From assembly GCF_024362525.1 (NCBI RefSeq), contig NZ_CP101459.1:124001-188000 (forward strand): DNA of 64,000 nucleotides, given 5' to 3'. Below are positions 26,725 to 35,935 of this stretch, one piece after another (the stretch's first letter is position 1; every line of letters begins with the position of its first letter). Source of the stretch: Natrononativus amylolyticus (GTDB lineage: Archaea > Halobacteriota > Halobacteria > Halobacteriales > Natrialbaceae). The position numbers and the translations under genes were made by a program. The notes under the pieces are model-generated. The model had not been told where the DNA came from, ran no database searches, and saw only the letters and a list, made by a program, of their open reading frames with translations.

Positions 26725-27525
26725 TCAGCTCACCTTCTTTCGGAGGTACGCCGAGACGACCTCGCTTACGATCACGACGCCGAGGATCGTGAGCAGGATC
26801 GTAGACACCCGACCCCACTGCAGGAAGTCGACTGACGTGCTCAGCTCGACGCCGATCCCGCCGGCGCCGACGAGGCCGATGATCGTCGCCTCGCGGACGT
26901 TGATGTCCCAGCGGTAGGTCGTCACACCCACGAACACCGGCTTGATCTGGGGGACGATGCCGTAGATGACGACGTCCATCGGCGAGCCCCCCATCGCTTC
27001 GATCGCCTCCGTCTGTCCGGGGTCAATCTCCTCGATCCCTTCGGCGAGGAGCTTCGAGACGAAGCCGATCGAGCGGAACGCGACCGCGAGGACGCCCGCG
27101 AGCGCGCCCGTTCCGAAGACGACGACGAAGAACAGCGCCCAGATGATCACGTTGACCGACCGCGTCGCGACGATCATGAACTTCCCGAACGCATACGCCA
27201 GGGGGTTCGGCGCCGTGTTCTCCGCGCCCATGTACGCGATCGGAAGCGAGATCACGACCGCGAGCCCTGTCCCGAGGATGGCGATGTTTATCGTTTCGAT
27301 CAGCGGCGGGACGAGGTCGATTATGTACGCGTAGTCCGGCGGCGTCATCCGGATTACCAGATCCCAGAGGTTCCGGGGGGTGTAGACGAGGAACTCGTAG
27401 TTGATGTTGAGCTCGCGCCAGGAGAACGCCACGATGACGAGCGAAACGAGGATGGCGAGCCACCGGACGCCATGGTAGCGTCGGGAGTGTTTTCGCCACT
27501 CCGTCTGTTTTCCGAACGACATCAC
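26725..27525 (-). CDS. phnE: Phosphonate/phosphate ABC permease, second copy
   Basis: 266 residues with six membrane segments of the binding-protein-dependent permease fold. The EAA-loop region AIEAMGGSPMDVVIYGIVPQIKP is readable, as is the end motif RWDINVREATIIGLVGAGGIG that is diagnostic of PhnE proteins. It overlaps the upstream phnE by four bases and closes the phnDCEE operon. The two permeases probably form a heterodimeric channel. Confidence 0.9.
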   Translation of the reverse strand: MMSFGKQTEWRKHSRRYHGVRWLAILVSLVIVAFSWRELNINYEFLVYTPRNLWDLVIRMTPPDYAYIIDLVPPLIETINIAILGTGLAVVISLPIAYMGAENTAPNPLAYAFGKFMIVATRSVNVIIWALFFVVVFGTGALAGVLAVAFRSIGFVSKLLAEGIEEIDPGQTEAIEAMGGSPMDVVIYGIVPQIKPVFVGVTTYRWDINVREATIIGLVGAGGIGVELSTSVDFLQWGRVSTILLTILGVVIVSEVVSAYLRKKVS

Positions 27526-28373
27526 TGGACCCTCCGTCGGGCGATCGCGCTCACGATCTCGCCGACCATGACGACCGCGATGATCGCCAGGATGATCGTG
27601 AGGCTAAAGTCGTACTCGTACCTGTCGAACGAGCTGAGTAACGTCACGCCGATGCCGCCCGCGCCGACGATGCCGACGATCGTGCTCGCGCGGATGTTGA
27701 TGTCCCAGCGGTAGATGGCGAGGCCGACCATGCGGGGGACGACCTGCGGCGCGACGCCGTACAGCAACACCTGCAGGGTGCTCCCGCCGGCGGCGCGAAT
27801 CGCGTCGGCCTGTCCCTCGTCGATGTCCTCTAACTCCTCGGCGAGCAGCTTCGCGAAAAAGCCCGGCGTCGCGATCACGAGCGCGACGACGCCCGCGAGC
27901 GGCCCGAGGCCGACGGCGACGACACAGATGATCGCCAACACGAGTTCGTGCAGCGCGCGCGAAATCGAAACGATCGCCCGTCCCACGTAGTAGACGGGCC
28001 GCGGCACCAGGTTCTCGGCTGCCATGACCGCGATCGGAATGCTGAGCGTGACGCCCAGCGCTGTGGCGACGAACGCCATCGCGATGCTCTCGACCATCCC
28101 GTTCCAGGTTCGCTCGAGCGCCTCGGACGAGAGGTCCGGTGGAAACATCGTCGAGAGGAGGATGGACGCTGCGTCGAGGCCGCCGACTAATCGACCCCAG
28201 CTCGGCCGGATTGCCCACGCGCTCCACAGCACGAACAGGACGATCCCCGCGTAGATGCCGTACTTGACGTACTCGTTGTAGAACCCGGACGGCCGGTTCC
28301 ACGACGATGGGTAGCCGCCGTCGGGCTCCGTGTTAGACACGCGGGTCACCTCGTTGGCGGGCCCGGCAATCAC
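27522..28373 (-). CDS. phnE: Phosphonate/phosphate ABC permease, first copy
   Basis: 283 residues. Six predicted membrane segments. The EAA-like loop is AIRAAGGSTLQVLLYGVAPQVVP and the PhnE-typical end is RWDINIRASTIVGIVGAGGIG. It is longer than its partner by a polar N-terminal segment of about 40 residues. A GTG start at 28337 (VSNTEPDGGYPSSW) is possible. It starts 26 bases after the phnC stop and overlaps the second permease gene. Confidence 0.9.
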   Translation of the reverse strand: MIAGPANEVTRVSNTEPDGGYPSSWNRPSGFYNEYVKYGIYAGIVLFVLWSAWAIRPSWGRLVGGLDAASILLSTMFPPDLSSEALERTWNGMVESIAMAFVATALGVTLSIPIAVMAAENLVPRPVYYVGRAIVSISRALHELVLAIICVVAVGLGPLAGVVALVIATPGFFAKLLAEELEDIDEGQADAIRAAGGSTLQVLLYGVAPQVVPRMVGLAIYRWDINIRASTIVGIVGAGGIGVTLLSSFDRYEYDFSLTIILAIIAVVMVGEIVSAIARRRVQ

Positions 28374-28399
28374 AGTGGTAGTAGGGTACGACCATGCGA

Positions 28400-29230
28400 C
28401 TAGTACGACGTTTCTCTGTCCGCGTCGGTGATCTCGACCGACGGGGATTGCTGCTCTTCGACCTGTTCGGCTGGCGTCGATTCCTCGCGTGCTTCACCCG
28501 ACCGGTAGATGACGTCGCGCGCGTCCTGGTCGAGCTCGTCGGGCGTTCCCTTGAAGACGACCTCTCCGTCCGCGAGTCCGACGATCCGGTCGGTGTACTC
28601 GAGTGCGAGTTCGACCTCGTGGATGTTGATCAGGACCGGGATGCCCTCTTCCGTCGCGATCTCCGTGAGGAGTTCCATGACCGCGAACGACGTCTCCGGG
28701 TCGAGCGAGCTGGTCGGCTCGTCCACGAGTAGGATCTTCGGCCGCTGAAGGACGGCGCGCGCGATGCCGATTCGCTGTCGCTGCCCGCCGGAGAGCTCGT
28801 CGGCGCGCTTGTTCTCCATGCCGCTGACACCGACGCGTTCGAGGATCTCATACGCCCGCTGGACGTCTTCCGGCGGGAAGTCCCGCCGAAGCGCCTGCCA
28901 CGTGTTGACGTAGCCGACGCGGCCCGAGAGGACGTTCTCCATCACGGTGAGCCGCTCGACGAGGTTGAACTCCTGGAAGATCATTCCCATGTCCCGTCGT
29001 GCGTCGCGCAGTTCCTTCTTCGACAGCGCCGTTACGTCGGTCCCGTCGAGGCTGACAGAGCCGCCCGTCGGTTCGGTGAGCCGATTGATACACCGAATGA
29101 GCGTACTCTTTCCCGCGCCACTGGGACCGATGATCGAGACAACTTCCTCTCCGTCTACGTCCATCGAAACGCCTTTCAGCGCCTCGTCCCCCGTCGGATA
29201 GACCTTTTCCAGATTTCGTATTTGTAACAT
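28400..29230 (-). CDS. phnC: Phosphonate/phosphate ABC transporter ATP-binding protein
   Basis: 276 residues. Walker [10 protein letters not shown] lies near 36-44, the Q-loop region is [18 protein letters not shown], the signature is LSGGQRQR near 145, and Walker B is [14 protein letters not shown] near 165. The sequence [21 protein letters not shown] is characteristic of PhnC. It has an acidic C-terminal extension of about 35 residues beyond the usual end. It lies between phnD and two phnE genes. Confidence 0.92.
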   Translation of the reverse strand: MLQIRNLEKVYPTGDEALKGVSMDVDGEEVVSIIGPSGAGKSTLIRCINRLTEPTGGSVSLDGTDVTALSKKELRDARRDMGMIFQEFNLVERLTVMENVLSGRVGYVNTWQALRRDFPPEDVQRAYEILERVGVSGMENKRADELSGGQRQRIGIARAVLQRPKILLVDEPTSSLDPETSFAVMELLTEIATEEGIPVLINIHEVELALEYTDRIVGLADGEVVFKGTPDELDQDARDVIYRSGEAREESTPAEQVEEQQSPSVEITDADRETSY

Positions 29231-29296
29231 GTGTACCGTCTATGTACCGTCTTGTTCGACGACCGAAGAGCAACACGACCGGCAGAGAGTCGCTCG

Positions 29297-30460
29297 TCAG
29301 TCGATATCGGCGGGGTCGTCGAGGTCGATGTCGTTGTCCTCGTGGGTGACCAGAATGTCGTGCCAGTGAGTCGCGTAGTCGATTTCGATGAACTCGCCGC
29401 GTCCCTCGAACTCCTCGGCGAACTCGGTGTCGTAGTAGTCGTACTCGAGGAACGCCCGTTCGATTCCCTCTTGGACGTCCTCGGGCAGGTTGTACTTGTA
29501 TGAGAACGCCGTCGTCGGAATCGGATCGCTCGACCAGACGACCTTGATGTCGTTGGCGTCGACGTCACCGCGCTCTGCGACGCGAGCGACGCAGGTGCTG
29601 CACACCGGCGCAACCTCGTAGTCCTGATGGTAGACCGAGAGGATGACGTTCTCGTGATCGCCGACGTGTTCGACCGAGTAATCCTCCTCGGGCTCGACGC
29701 CGAACTCCTCGTCGAACAGCGCTCGGGGCATTAGGTTCCCGGAGTTCGAGGCCGGGTCGCCGTGAGCGCCGTTGCGCCCCGCGAAGTCCTCGACGGAGTT
29801 GATGTCCTCGTGGTCCATGTGGGTGATCGCCCACAGGCGATACCCCGCGTCGTCCTCCGAAACCTGGATCGAAAACGGCACCGCGCCCGCGAGATTGACG
29901 GCGAACGGAACCGCACCAGTCGAGAAGCCGGCGATGTGAAGCTGGTCCGCCCGCATCGCCTCGACCTGCGCGGCGTAGCTGTCCACCATGTTGTTCTCGC
30001 AGGGGTAGCCGGTCTCCTCTTCGATGTTCTCGAGGATCGGATCGACCATGTCCGCGTAGAGCGCCGGGTCCTCCGTCGGCGTGAGCGCGAACTGGAGCGT
30101 GCTCGGCTCGATGATCTCGTCTTCGCCCTCCACTTCGCGGATATCGCTCCCGTAGTGGGGTTCGTCCTGCTCCTCGAAGGCATCGATGTCCTCCATTCTT
30201 CCGGTTACGAACCCTTCGTCGATGAGCGTCTGCATCGTCTGGGGAAACACCGGATCGTCGAGGTCGAAATCCTCGAACTCGTCGTCACCGCCGGCGTCGT
30301 CGCCGTTCGCCGCGTCGTCAGCTGAGTCGTCAGCGGTGTCGTCATCCGCTGGATCGTCGTCTCCGAGACACCCCGCGAGACCGGTCGTTACTGCTGCACC
30401 CGTCCCGAGTAGTACCTTTCGCCGGCAGATACTACAATGTGGTCTGTTATCTCTGGCCAT
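29297..30460 (-). CDS. phnD: Phosphonate/phosphate-binding lipoprotein
   Basis: 387 residues. A Tat lipoprotein signal is clear: CRRKVLLGTGAAVTTGLAGC, lipid-modified Cys near 31, followed by an Asp-rich linker that lifts the domain off the membrane. The mature domain matches PhnD binding proteins: LQFALTPTEDPALYADMVDP, HIAGFSTGAVPFAVNLAGAVPF, and GRNGAHGDPASNSGNLMPRAL, the conserved ligand loop (Ser-Asn-Ser-Gly). It delivers phosphonate, phosphite or phosphate to the PhnE channel outside the cell. First gene of the operon; a TATA box lies 22-27 bases before its ATG, implying a leaderless mRNA. Confidence 0.92.
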   Translation of the reverse strand: MARDNRPHCSICRRKVLLGTGAAVTTGLAGCLGDDDPADDDTADDSADDAANGDDAGGDDEFEDFDLDDPVFPQTMQTLIDEGFVTGRMEDIDAFEEQDEPHYGSDIREVEGEDEIIEPSTLQFALTPTEDPALYADMVDPILENIEEETGYPCENNMVDSYAAQVEAMRADQLHIAGFSTGAVPFAVNLAGAVPFSIQVSEDDAGYRLWAITHMDHEDINSVEDFAGRNGAHGDPASNSGNLMPRALFDEEFGVEPEEDYSVEHVGDHENVILSVYHQDYEVAPVCSTCVARVAERGDVDANDIKVVWSSDPIPTTAFSYKYNLPEDVQEGIERAFLEYDYYDTEFAEEFEGRGEFIEIDYATHWHDILVTHEDNDIDLDDPADID

Positions 30461-30478
30461 GTTGACGAAGATCCCTCA

Positions 30479-30490
30479 CGGATAAACATA
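30479..30490 (-). promoter_or_regulatory. TATA box of the phn operon
   Basis: On the minus strand the sequence reads TGTTTATCCG, about 22-30 bases upstream of the phnD ATG at 30460. That spacing predicts a transcript with almost no leader, common in haloarchaea. Confidence 0.55.
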
Positions 30491-30669
30491 TGTGTTACTC
30501 TTGCTATCAACAGAGAACATATATCGCCCAACTATCCCGAAAATCGAACACTTCGTTCTTTTCTCCGACGCGAACCGTCACGAAAAACCGCTCGCACGTC
30601 CGCTGATCGCCCACCCACACCCACCGCTGCCCGCCTGTACCGGGAGGAAGCCGTTCGAAGTGGACACCT

Positions 30670-30935
30670 TCACTCGCTGCGGAGCAGCCTCTCGACGGCC
30701 TGGTCGAGCGCCCCGAGTGCACCCGGTTCCAGTTCGCCGTCCTCGTCGGGGTTGGAGAGCCCCGGCTCCGACGCCGGATCGGGGCTGCCGACGACCACGG
30801 TTCCGTACATCCACGTCTGGTGTGGCGTACAGACGTAGTCGTACACTCCTTCCTCGAGAACGGCGTGCGCGAACGATTCTTGGTGCTCGAGCCTGTCGCT
30901 CGCCGGGTAAGGGGATATTAGCGTCTCAATTCGGG
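30670..30935 (-). pseudogene. Halocyanin-like cupredoxin, 3' remnant
   Basis: The minus-strand frame encodes the last third of a cupredoxin domain: ESFAHAVLEEGVYDYVCTPHQ, with the Cys and His ligands, then TWMYGTVVVG and a C-terminal tail. The N-terminal part with the first histidine ligand is missing. The reading frame upstream runs directly into an insertion-sequence end (30941-30965), which explains the loss. It could still be translated, but a copper site could not form normally. Confidence 0.7.
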
Positions 30936-30940
30936 TGAAT

Positions 30941-30965
30941 CGCCCCGGGGTCAAGCCTCGGGGCG
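30941..30965 (-). mobile_element. Solitary IS1341-type left-end relic
   Basis: A hairpin with a 10-bp stem (one mismatch) and loop TCAAG. Read on the minus strand it matches the left-end hairpin of the apparently intact TnpB element (51214-51234), which has loop CTTGA. No transposase gene adjoins it. It lies at the broken 5' side of the cupredoxin remnant. Confidence 0.65.
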
Positions 30966-31108
30966 TTCTCCGTGCACTTCTGTAAAGCACTGGGGCACGT
31001 TGCTCGCTGATCGGCGGCCGCCCGAGCGGCGAAACCGGCGCGTCGGCTCGTTCGCCGGCGAATCACACACAATCCTTATCCGACCCTGGGTGTACGGTAC
31101 AGACGTCG

Positions 31109-31807
31109 ATGAGGCTGCGCAGAAACGCAGACCCTGAGCCGCCGGGGCTGAATTGGGAGGTGCGTGGACCGTGGAAAACGCACAGCGAACTAACGAACCG
31201 GGGTACGCTCGAGTACGACGGCTCGACGTACTTCTGTCGGACCCATGAGTCAAACGGCGGCGCGTGGCGGGTCGCGTACGGGTCGCCCATCGGAGGCGAC
31301 GGCTCGCGCGTGTTTCTGTTCTCAGACGGCGACCTGCGGTGGACGAAGCGCGTGGCGTCGTCGATCGTTGGCCTCGTCTCCCGGCAAGGAACCGTCATGA
31401 TTCTCGGCGGCGGCGACGCGGACGATCTGAACGGGAGCGTTCACGTGTTCGATTCGACCGGAACCCGTCAGCTACATGAGTCGTACCAGGCGAACGTCGC
31501 CGACGGCGACCTGTCCGGGGACGGCTCGCTCGCGGTCGTCCAGACCCAGCCGCCGGACAACACGACCTACCTTTACGAACTCGAGGAGGGGCGGCTCGTC
31601 GCCGCCCACTCGAGCGACTGGGCCCAACCGACGGTCGCCCGGTTCGGCGCCGACGGAGAGTCCCGGTACGTCTACCTGAGCGTGTCACACGCGAAGCGGC
31701 CGATATACACCCTCGACGAGACTGGCGCGGTCGCGTGGGAGAGCGATCGACACCGAAAGATGCGACCGCTTATGGAACGACTTCGAACGCGGTTCGGCTC
31801 GTCCTGA
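31109..31807 (+). CDS. Hypothetical beta-propeller-like protein
   Basis: 232 residues without export signal. Repeated strand patterns such as GSRVFLFSDGDLRWTKRV, GSVHVFDSTGTRQLHESY and PIYTLDETGAVAWESD resemble PQQ/WD-type blades, each ending with a Trp or an aromatic residue. Four to five blades would fit, fewer than a closed propeller, so it may be a partial ring or act as an oligomer. Start ATG gives MRLRRNADPEPPG; a TATA-like CTTATCC occurs about 30 bases upstream. Function unknown. Confidence 0.7.
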   Translation: MRLRRNADPEPPGLNWEVRGPWKTHSELTNRGTLEYDGSTYFCRTHESNGGAWRVAYGSPIGGDGSRVFLFSDGDLRWTKRVASSIVGLVSRQGTVMILGGGDADDLNGSVHVFDSTGTRQLHESYQANVADGDLSGDGSLAVVQTQPPDNTTYLYELEEGRLVAAHSSDWAQPTVARFGADGESRYVYLSVSHAKRPIYTLDETGAVAWESDRHRKMRPLMERLRTRFGSS

Positions 31808-31999
31808 CGGTCGTGCGCCCCGTCGTGAAACGTCAGCGCTCGTCGTCGCGGTGGATCGGCCGAACGCCGTCGACGGCGGCTTGCCAGGTCCGTCGGGACT
31901 GTCGAGGAGTCCGGGCTCTTCGAGTCACTCGAGTACCAACCCGACCGAAACGGTGGGCGGCTCGAACGCTGCCTTGCGTCCGCTCGCTTCCGCTCGCGC

Positions 32000-33235
32000 T
32001 CAGGCGCTCGGGCGCTCGAACGCGAACGTCGCGCGGAAGGCGACGAAGTAGGCGAACACGACGACGCCGGCGAGGACGAAAAGCGCCTCGTAGCCAGTTA
32101 CCGCGAGCACGAAGCCGAAGAGCACCGGCGAAACCGTCTGCCCGGCACGTTTCAGCGTGTACAGGGTGTTGACGATCCCGGCGAGGTACTCGGGGTGTCC
32201 CATCGACGTCACGGTGTCTTTCATCACGGGGTCGAAGAGCGCATCGCCGACGAAGTAACACAGCACGAACACCGACAGGACCACCAGATCGGGCGCGAAC
32301 GGGATCGCGATCAGCGCGCCGGTGCTGACGGCCATCGACGCCAACAACGCCCGTTTACGGCCGATCTGCGCCACGATGAGCCCTGAAATCGGCGAGACGA
32401 AGACGTACGCGAACCCCCGGATCGACAGCAGCGCGCCGGCTTCGAACAGCGACGCGCCCATGACGCGAACGGCGAACAGGGGGATGAACGTCAACACGGC
32501 GTACCGGATGAACCCGCGGACGAAGCCGCCGACCACCAGGATTCTGAGGCTCGGTTCGAGCAGTTCGTTCCGTATCGCACCGCCGTACTGGCGTGTCACG
32601 GAGCGGACGCCGAGCCCGTCGCCTGCGGAAACGGTCGGCTGAATCGTCTCGCGCAAGAACAGGTGGGCACCGATGAGCATCGGAAACGCGAGCGCGAACA
32701 GCAGGAAGGGGGCGTTCCACGAGAGCCCCGACAGGTAGCCGCTGAGCGCCGGAATCGAAATCGCGCCGATGCCGACGATCGCGACCCGAAACCCCTGCGC
32801 GGCGGCGTTGGCCGGCCCGGTGCAGATGTCCCCGAGCATCGTTACCGTGATCGGGAAGATCACCGCTGCACCGACTCCCATGACGACCGCGAACGCGAGG
32901 AGCAGCGCAAACGTTTCGAGGAAGTACATTGCCACCCCTCCGGACCCGAACAGAAAGAGCGACGGCAACAACACGGCCCGCCGTCCGTACCGATCTGCGA
33001 CGACCGCACCGATTGGAATCACGAGGATCGACGGCACCTTGAAGAACGTGATGAGCAGCCCGACGCGACTGTCAGACACACCGAGGGCGCTGGCGATGGC
33101 GGGCAGCGCCGGTGCGAGGGCCGCCTCGAGCATTCCGGTGAGCGTCGTTGCCAAAATCAGCGCGATCTGGTGATCGGAGGCGACCCGGAGGTAGATCGAC
33201 GCGATCGTCTCGTCATCGTAGTCGCGCGTGGTCAT
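32000..33235 (-). CDS. MFS family transporter
   Basis: 411 residues from the ATG at 33235 (MTTRDYDDETIASIY); an ATG 42 bases upstream is less likely. Twelve hydrophobic segments are predicted. The MFS loop motif between segments 2 and 3 is GAVVADRYGRRAVLL, and the corresponding second-half motif is GLIVAQIGRKRALL. This is the drug/metabolite exporter-like arrangement, but the substrate is unknown. It stands alone, with gene-poor DNA upstream. Confidence 0.9.
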   Translation of the reverse strand: MTTRDYDDETIASIYLRVASDHQIALILATTLTGMLEAALAPALPAIASALGVSDSRVGLLITFFKVPSILVIPIGAVVADRYGRRAVLLPSLFLFGSGGVAMYFLETFALLLAFAVVMGVGAAVIFPITVTMLGDICTGPANAAAQGFRVAIVGIGAISIPALSGYLSGLSWNAPFLLFALAFPMLIGAHLFLRETIQPTVSAGDGLGVRSVTRQYGGAIRNELLEPSLRILVVGGFVRGFIRYAVLTFIPLFAVRVMGASLFEAGALLSIRGFAYVFVSPISGLIVAQIGRKRALLASMAVSTGALIAIPFAPDLVVLSVFVLCYFVGDALFDPVMKDTVTSMGHPEYLAGIVNTLYTLKRAGQTVSPVLFGFVLAVTGYEALFVLAGVVVFAYFVAFRATFAFERPSA

Positions 33236-33994
33236 GGCCGTTCTCCGGTCCGACCGGGACTCCAGGGAGAGTGGCACACTCTATCAGGACGAGCAAAATA
33301 ACTGATTCGGTGACTGGTACGTTCGTCGCCACCCCGCCCCTGCGATCAGCCGTACCCGGCCGCGTACCATCGACAGATTCGGTTTTTTCTTCGCGGCCGC
33401 TTCGGTTCCTGCTGTGACTCGAGACGAAGCGAATGTGATGCATGAGGTGCGCGTCAAACGTGTGGGGGACGGCTTCGGCTGGTTCGAGTAGTTCGAGTGG
33501 AGAGATGGCTTCCACTGGAGAATCCGGTTCCACTGGAGATTCGTTTCGGATGGAGTCCTGTCTCGGATGCACGCTGAACCAACACGGACTAACTGTATGG
33601 AAGCGACGGCGCCACTAGCACACGCTGTGTCACAGTTCGACGGGCGAGCTGCGGTGGGTTCCGTGCACGCTCATACCTGGGTAGGGACTACCCTCGAGCC
33701 GCGGCTCTGGCTTCGATGGGTGAGTCGGGGAAAGGGGCAGTCCCCGACCAGTGCATGCGACCTCGGGGGCGGCGCAAAGAAGGCACCGTGAGTGGAGTTC
33801 CCCCGTACATCACGTGTCTCTCTGTCGTTGGTATGAGCTTTGTGGTTGGTTGACACGATAGGGGTGTTGAAACGAGCGTCTGACGCGACCACTACGGAGG
33901 TGGGTGGACAGAACTGATCCCGACTCGCAGCTCTCGAGCAGTCATATTTCGTGACGTGAATACGATCTGGTCCAGTCGAGATCTCGTCAACTGG
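33236..33994 (+). other. Gene-poor stretch, 760 bases
   Basis: No supported gene on either strand. Short frames here are basic or Ser/Pro-rich, unlike haloarchaeal proteins. A direct repeat TTCCACTGGAGA occurs twice near 33510-33545, and a striking cluster of three perfect hairpins sits at 33679-33748 (listed separately). A structured RNA is possible. Confidence 0.5.
33679..33748 (+). other. Cluster of three perfect hairpins, possible structured RNA
   Basis: Within 70 bases: GGGTAG-GGA-CTACCC (33679-33693), the palindrome GAGCCGCGGCTC (33696-33707) and an 8-bp stem GTCGGGGA/TCCCCGAC with a 9-base loop (33724-33748). No open frame explains them. I do not recognise RNase P, SRP RNA or a known haloarchaeal ncRNA. 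Confidence 0.4.
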
Positions 33995-34426
33995 TTAGCC
34001 GTCTTCGTCCCCTGCGTAGATTTCTTCCCACGTCACGTCCTCAGAGTGCTGAACAGGTTCGAGATAAATCCGTCCCCATTCGATCTGGCCTCTAGAGATA
34101 CCCTTGATGACGACGCCACGGACGTCCAATTCGTCGCCGTTGGTTTGCGTGTCGGACATCCGCATCTCGATCCAGGCAACATCGTCGTCGATCGTCGTTC
34201 GCGGAAACTCGACCGCCAGATCAGGAGTCGTCTCGAACATTTGTATCCAGTTCTTCCGAACCTGGGCACGTCCTGTAAACGATCGGTCGGGGTGGGCCGG
34301 CGTTTCGCTTCGATAGTCCTCGTGGAAACACGAGAGCAGTGCCTCGAGATCGTGGTCGTTCATCGCTCGCCGAAACCGATCCACGACGTCTTTGGTGGTT
34401 TGTGACACGCTACCATCAACCATCAC
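33995..34426 (-). CDS. NTF2-like/SnoaL-like protein
   Basis: 143 residues in the NTF2-like alpha+beta cone pattern: VVDRFRRAMNDHDLEALLSCFHEDYRSE, then FTGRAQVRKNWIQMFETTPDL, and GQIEWGRIYLEPVQ at the end. Members of this family bind or isomerise small molecules, or are polyketide-cyclase-like; function cannot be assigned. Two adjacent ATGs (34426 and 34423) are possible. It stands alone between gene-poor DNA and an insertion-sequence end. Confidence 0.85.
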   Translation of the reverse strand: MMVDGSVSQTTKDVVDRFRRAMNDHDLEALLSCFHEDYRSETPAHPDRSFTGRAQVRKNWIQMFETTPDLAVEFPRTTIDDDVAWIEMRMSDTQTNGDELDVRGVVIKGISRGQIEWGRIYLEPVQHSEDVTWEEIYAGDEDG

Positions 34427-34536
34427 TGGACTGATAAACCCGGGGTGACGGGCAGCGACCGGTTCGGGGTTTGACTGTGTTCGACCGGTTTTCTCCTCCC
34501 GGTAGTACCACGAGAGTTAGCTCAAATTGTCAGTAA

Positions 34537-34556
34537 CCCACGACTGAGGTCGTGGG
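34537..34556 (+). mobile_element. Solitary IS200/IS605-type end hairpin
   Basis: CCCACGAC-TGAG-GTCGTGGG is a perfect 8-bp stem followed by CTTTCTCCTTGCATTTCTGTGA. The same arrangement occurs at 37786 followed by CTTCCTCCTTGTCGTTCTGTGA, so the two belong to one family of ends. No transposase is adjacent. Confidence 0.6.
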
Positions 34557-34655
34557 CTTTCTCCTTGCATTTCTGTGATCGCTCAGTACAGAGGAGATCC
34601 GATCAGTGCCGGGGGTGCCTGACTGGCGAGACGCGGGGAGAGTGGGGCGTCTTGA

Positions 34656-34988
34656 TCAGCGACGTATGCGTCCCCGTATCCGCCTTCGAACGTCATCGGC
34701 GGAGACGTACGTTTGGGTGTCGGTTGGGGAAAGCACTTCATTGAGGGATTCCCATCCACCCTGTGTTTCGATTTCATAGTCGCCATAGGCCTCGATCAAG
34801 TCCTCCGTCGTGGTCGGATAGTCATGGGTTTCGAGTGCGTCGTCGAGCTCACCAAGCTGGTCGACAGCGTCATCGCGCATCGGTTCGGCTTCGTCACCGC
34901 GAGTACGTGCCTCCGCCATCTCACGCTCTCGTTGGCGTCGCTCTTCGTCATCCGCTTGTTTGTTCCGGCCCTGTTTGTCGTCTGCCAT
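34656..34988 (-). CDS. DUF5789 family protein
   Basis: 110 residues from MADDKQGRNKQADDEERRQ. The charged helical N-terminus and the C-terminal pattern TTEDLIEAYGDYEIETQGGWESLNEVL followed by VSADDVRRRIRGRIRR are typical of the haloarchaeal DUF5789 family. The frame is open further upstream, but this ATG gives the conserved N-terminus. Function unknown; the basic C-terminal end may contact nucleic acid. Confidence 0.8.
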   Translation of the reverse strand: MADDKQGRNKQADDEERRQREREMAEARTRGDEAEPMRDDAVDQLGELDDALETHDYPTTTEDLIEAYGDYEIETQGGWESLNEVLSPTDTQTYVSADDVRRRIRGRIRR

Positions 34989-35270
34989 CGCGTGCACTAG
35001 GCGACCGACTCGGATAACGGTGTGGTCGCTCATCGGTACGACCGCCTCCACAGACCTCTCGTAAGATCGGTACAGTTGCAGTCCTCTCGCTCGGGTAATT
35101 CTCGGGATTGGATACCTCCTGTACAGTTCGATTCGCCAACCCGGTACGGAACGGAGAGACACCGCGGCCGAAGAACTGCGAACTGCCTACGCCTTTCGCA
35201 ACGAGCAGCAGCGGGCTTCACGCTACGCCGGGGTAGCGGTCCACTCCTCGGCTACTCGGTCGTTCGACCG

Positions 35271-35894
35271 TCAATCACTCGGTCGATCGGCCGTCAATCC
35301 CGTAGCGAGGGTGGTGATGAGCAGTTCCTGTACCTGCTCGTAGTAGTCTTCGTCGTACTCTTCGTAATCTTCCCGGTGGAGCGCCAGCAGTTCGATCGTT
35401 CCCACCATTCCGAGAATCGTTACCGGATCGCGTTCCGCGAGCAACCCGTCACTGCGCTCCTGAAAGAATTCGATGTACGGAACGATTTCGCTGACGCCCT
35501 CCTGTGCAATCTCCGCGAGTCGCTCCGGTGGAACGGTATCGCGAAACATCCGGTAGTCGTCTTCGCGGAACAGTTGTTGGACGAGTGGATTGTTTTCGAC
35601 GAACGCCTTGTAGCACCAGCACAACCGTTCGAACCCCTCGCGAGGGTCATCGACGCCGTCAAGTTCGTTATCGAGGCTCTCGGTGAACTCGTCGACCTCG
35701 TGTCGCATGATCTCGAGGTATAGTTCGGCTTTCGAGTCGAAAAACAGGTAGAACGAACTTTTGGCGATTCCAACGGGCTCGGTGATGTCCGCGACGTTCG
35801 TCTTCTTCAATCCGAACGCGAGGACCTTCTCGCGTCCGACCTCCAGGAGGTCTTCCCGGATCCGATCCCGCTCCTCGTCGCTAAAGCCGTGCAT
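35271..35894 (-). CDS. TetR/AcrR family repressor
   Basis: 207 residues from the ATG at 35894 (MHGFSDEERDRIREDLLEV). The N-terminal TetR helix-turn-helix is GLKKTNVADITEPVGIAKSSFYLFFDSKAELYLEIM (residues about 25-62). The C-terminal ligand domain is acidic and helical. The gene is divergent from an ABC-2 exporter operon, and a 9-bp perfect inverted repeat in the shared intergenic region is a likely operator. It probably represses both itself and the exporter until a ligand, perhaps a transported toxicant or metabolite, binds. Confidence 0.9.
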   Translation of the reverse strand: MHGFSDEERDRIREDLLEVGREKVLAFGLKKTNVADITEPVGIAKSSFYLFFDSKAELYLEIMRHEVDEFTESLDNELDGVDDPREGFERLCWCYKAFVENNPLVQQLFREDDYRMFRDTVPPERLAEIAQEGVSEIVPYIEFFQERSDGLLAERDPVTILGMVGTIELLALHREDYEEYDEDYYEQVQELLITTLATGLTADRPSD

Positions 35895-35935
35895 GGCTAT
35901 TTTTAGCGCTGAAACTTGATAACTAACTCGGTCAC

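Noticed and set aside
33567-33791. Short plus-strand frame over the triple hairpins
   Set aside because: Unprotein-like composition; the hairpins are better explained as nucleic-acid structure.
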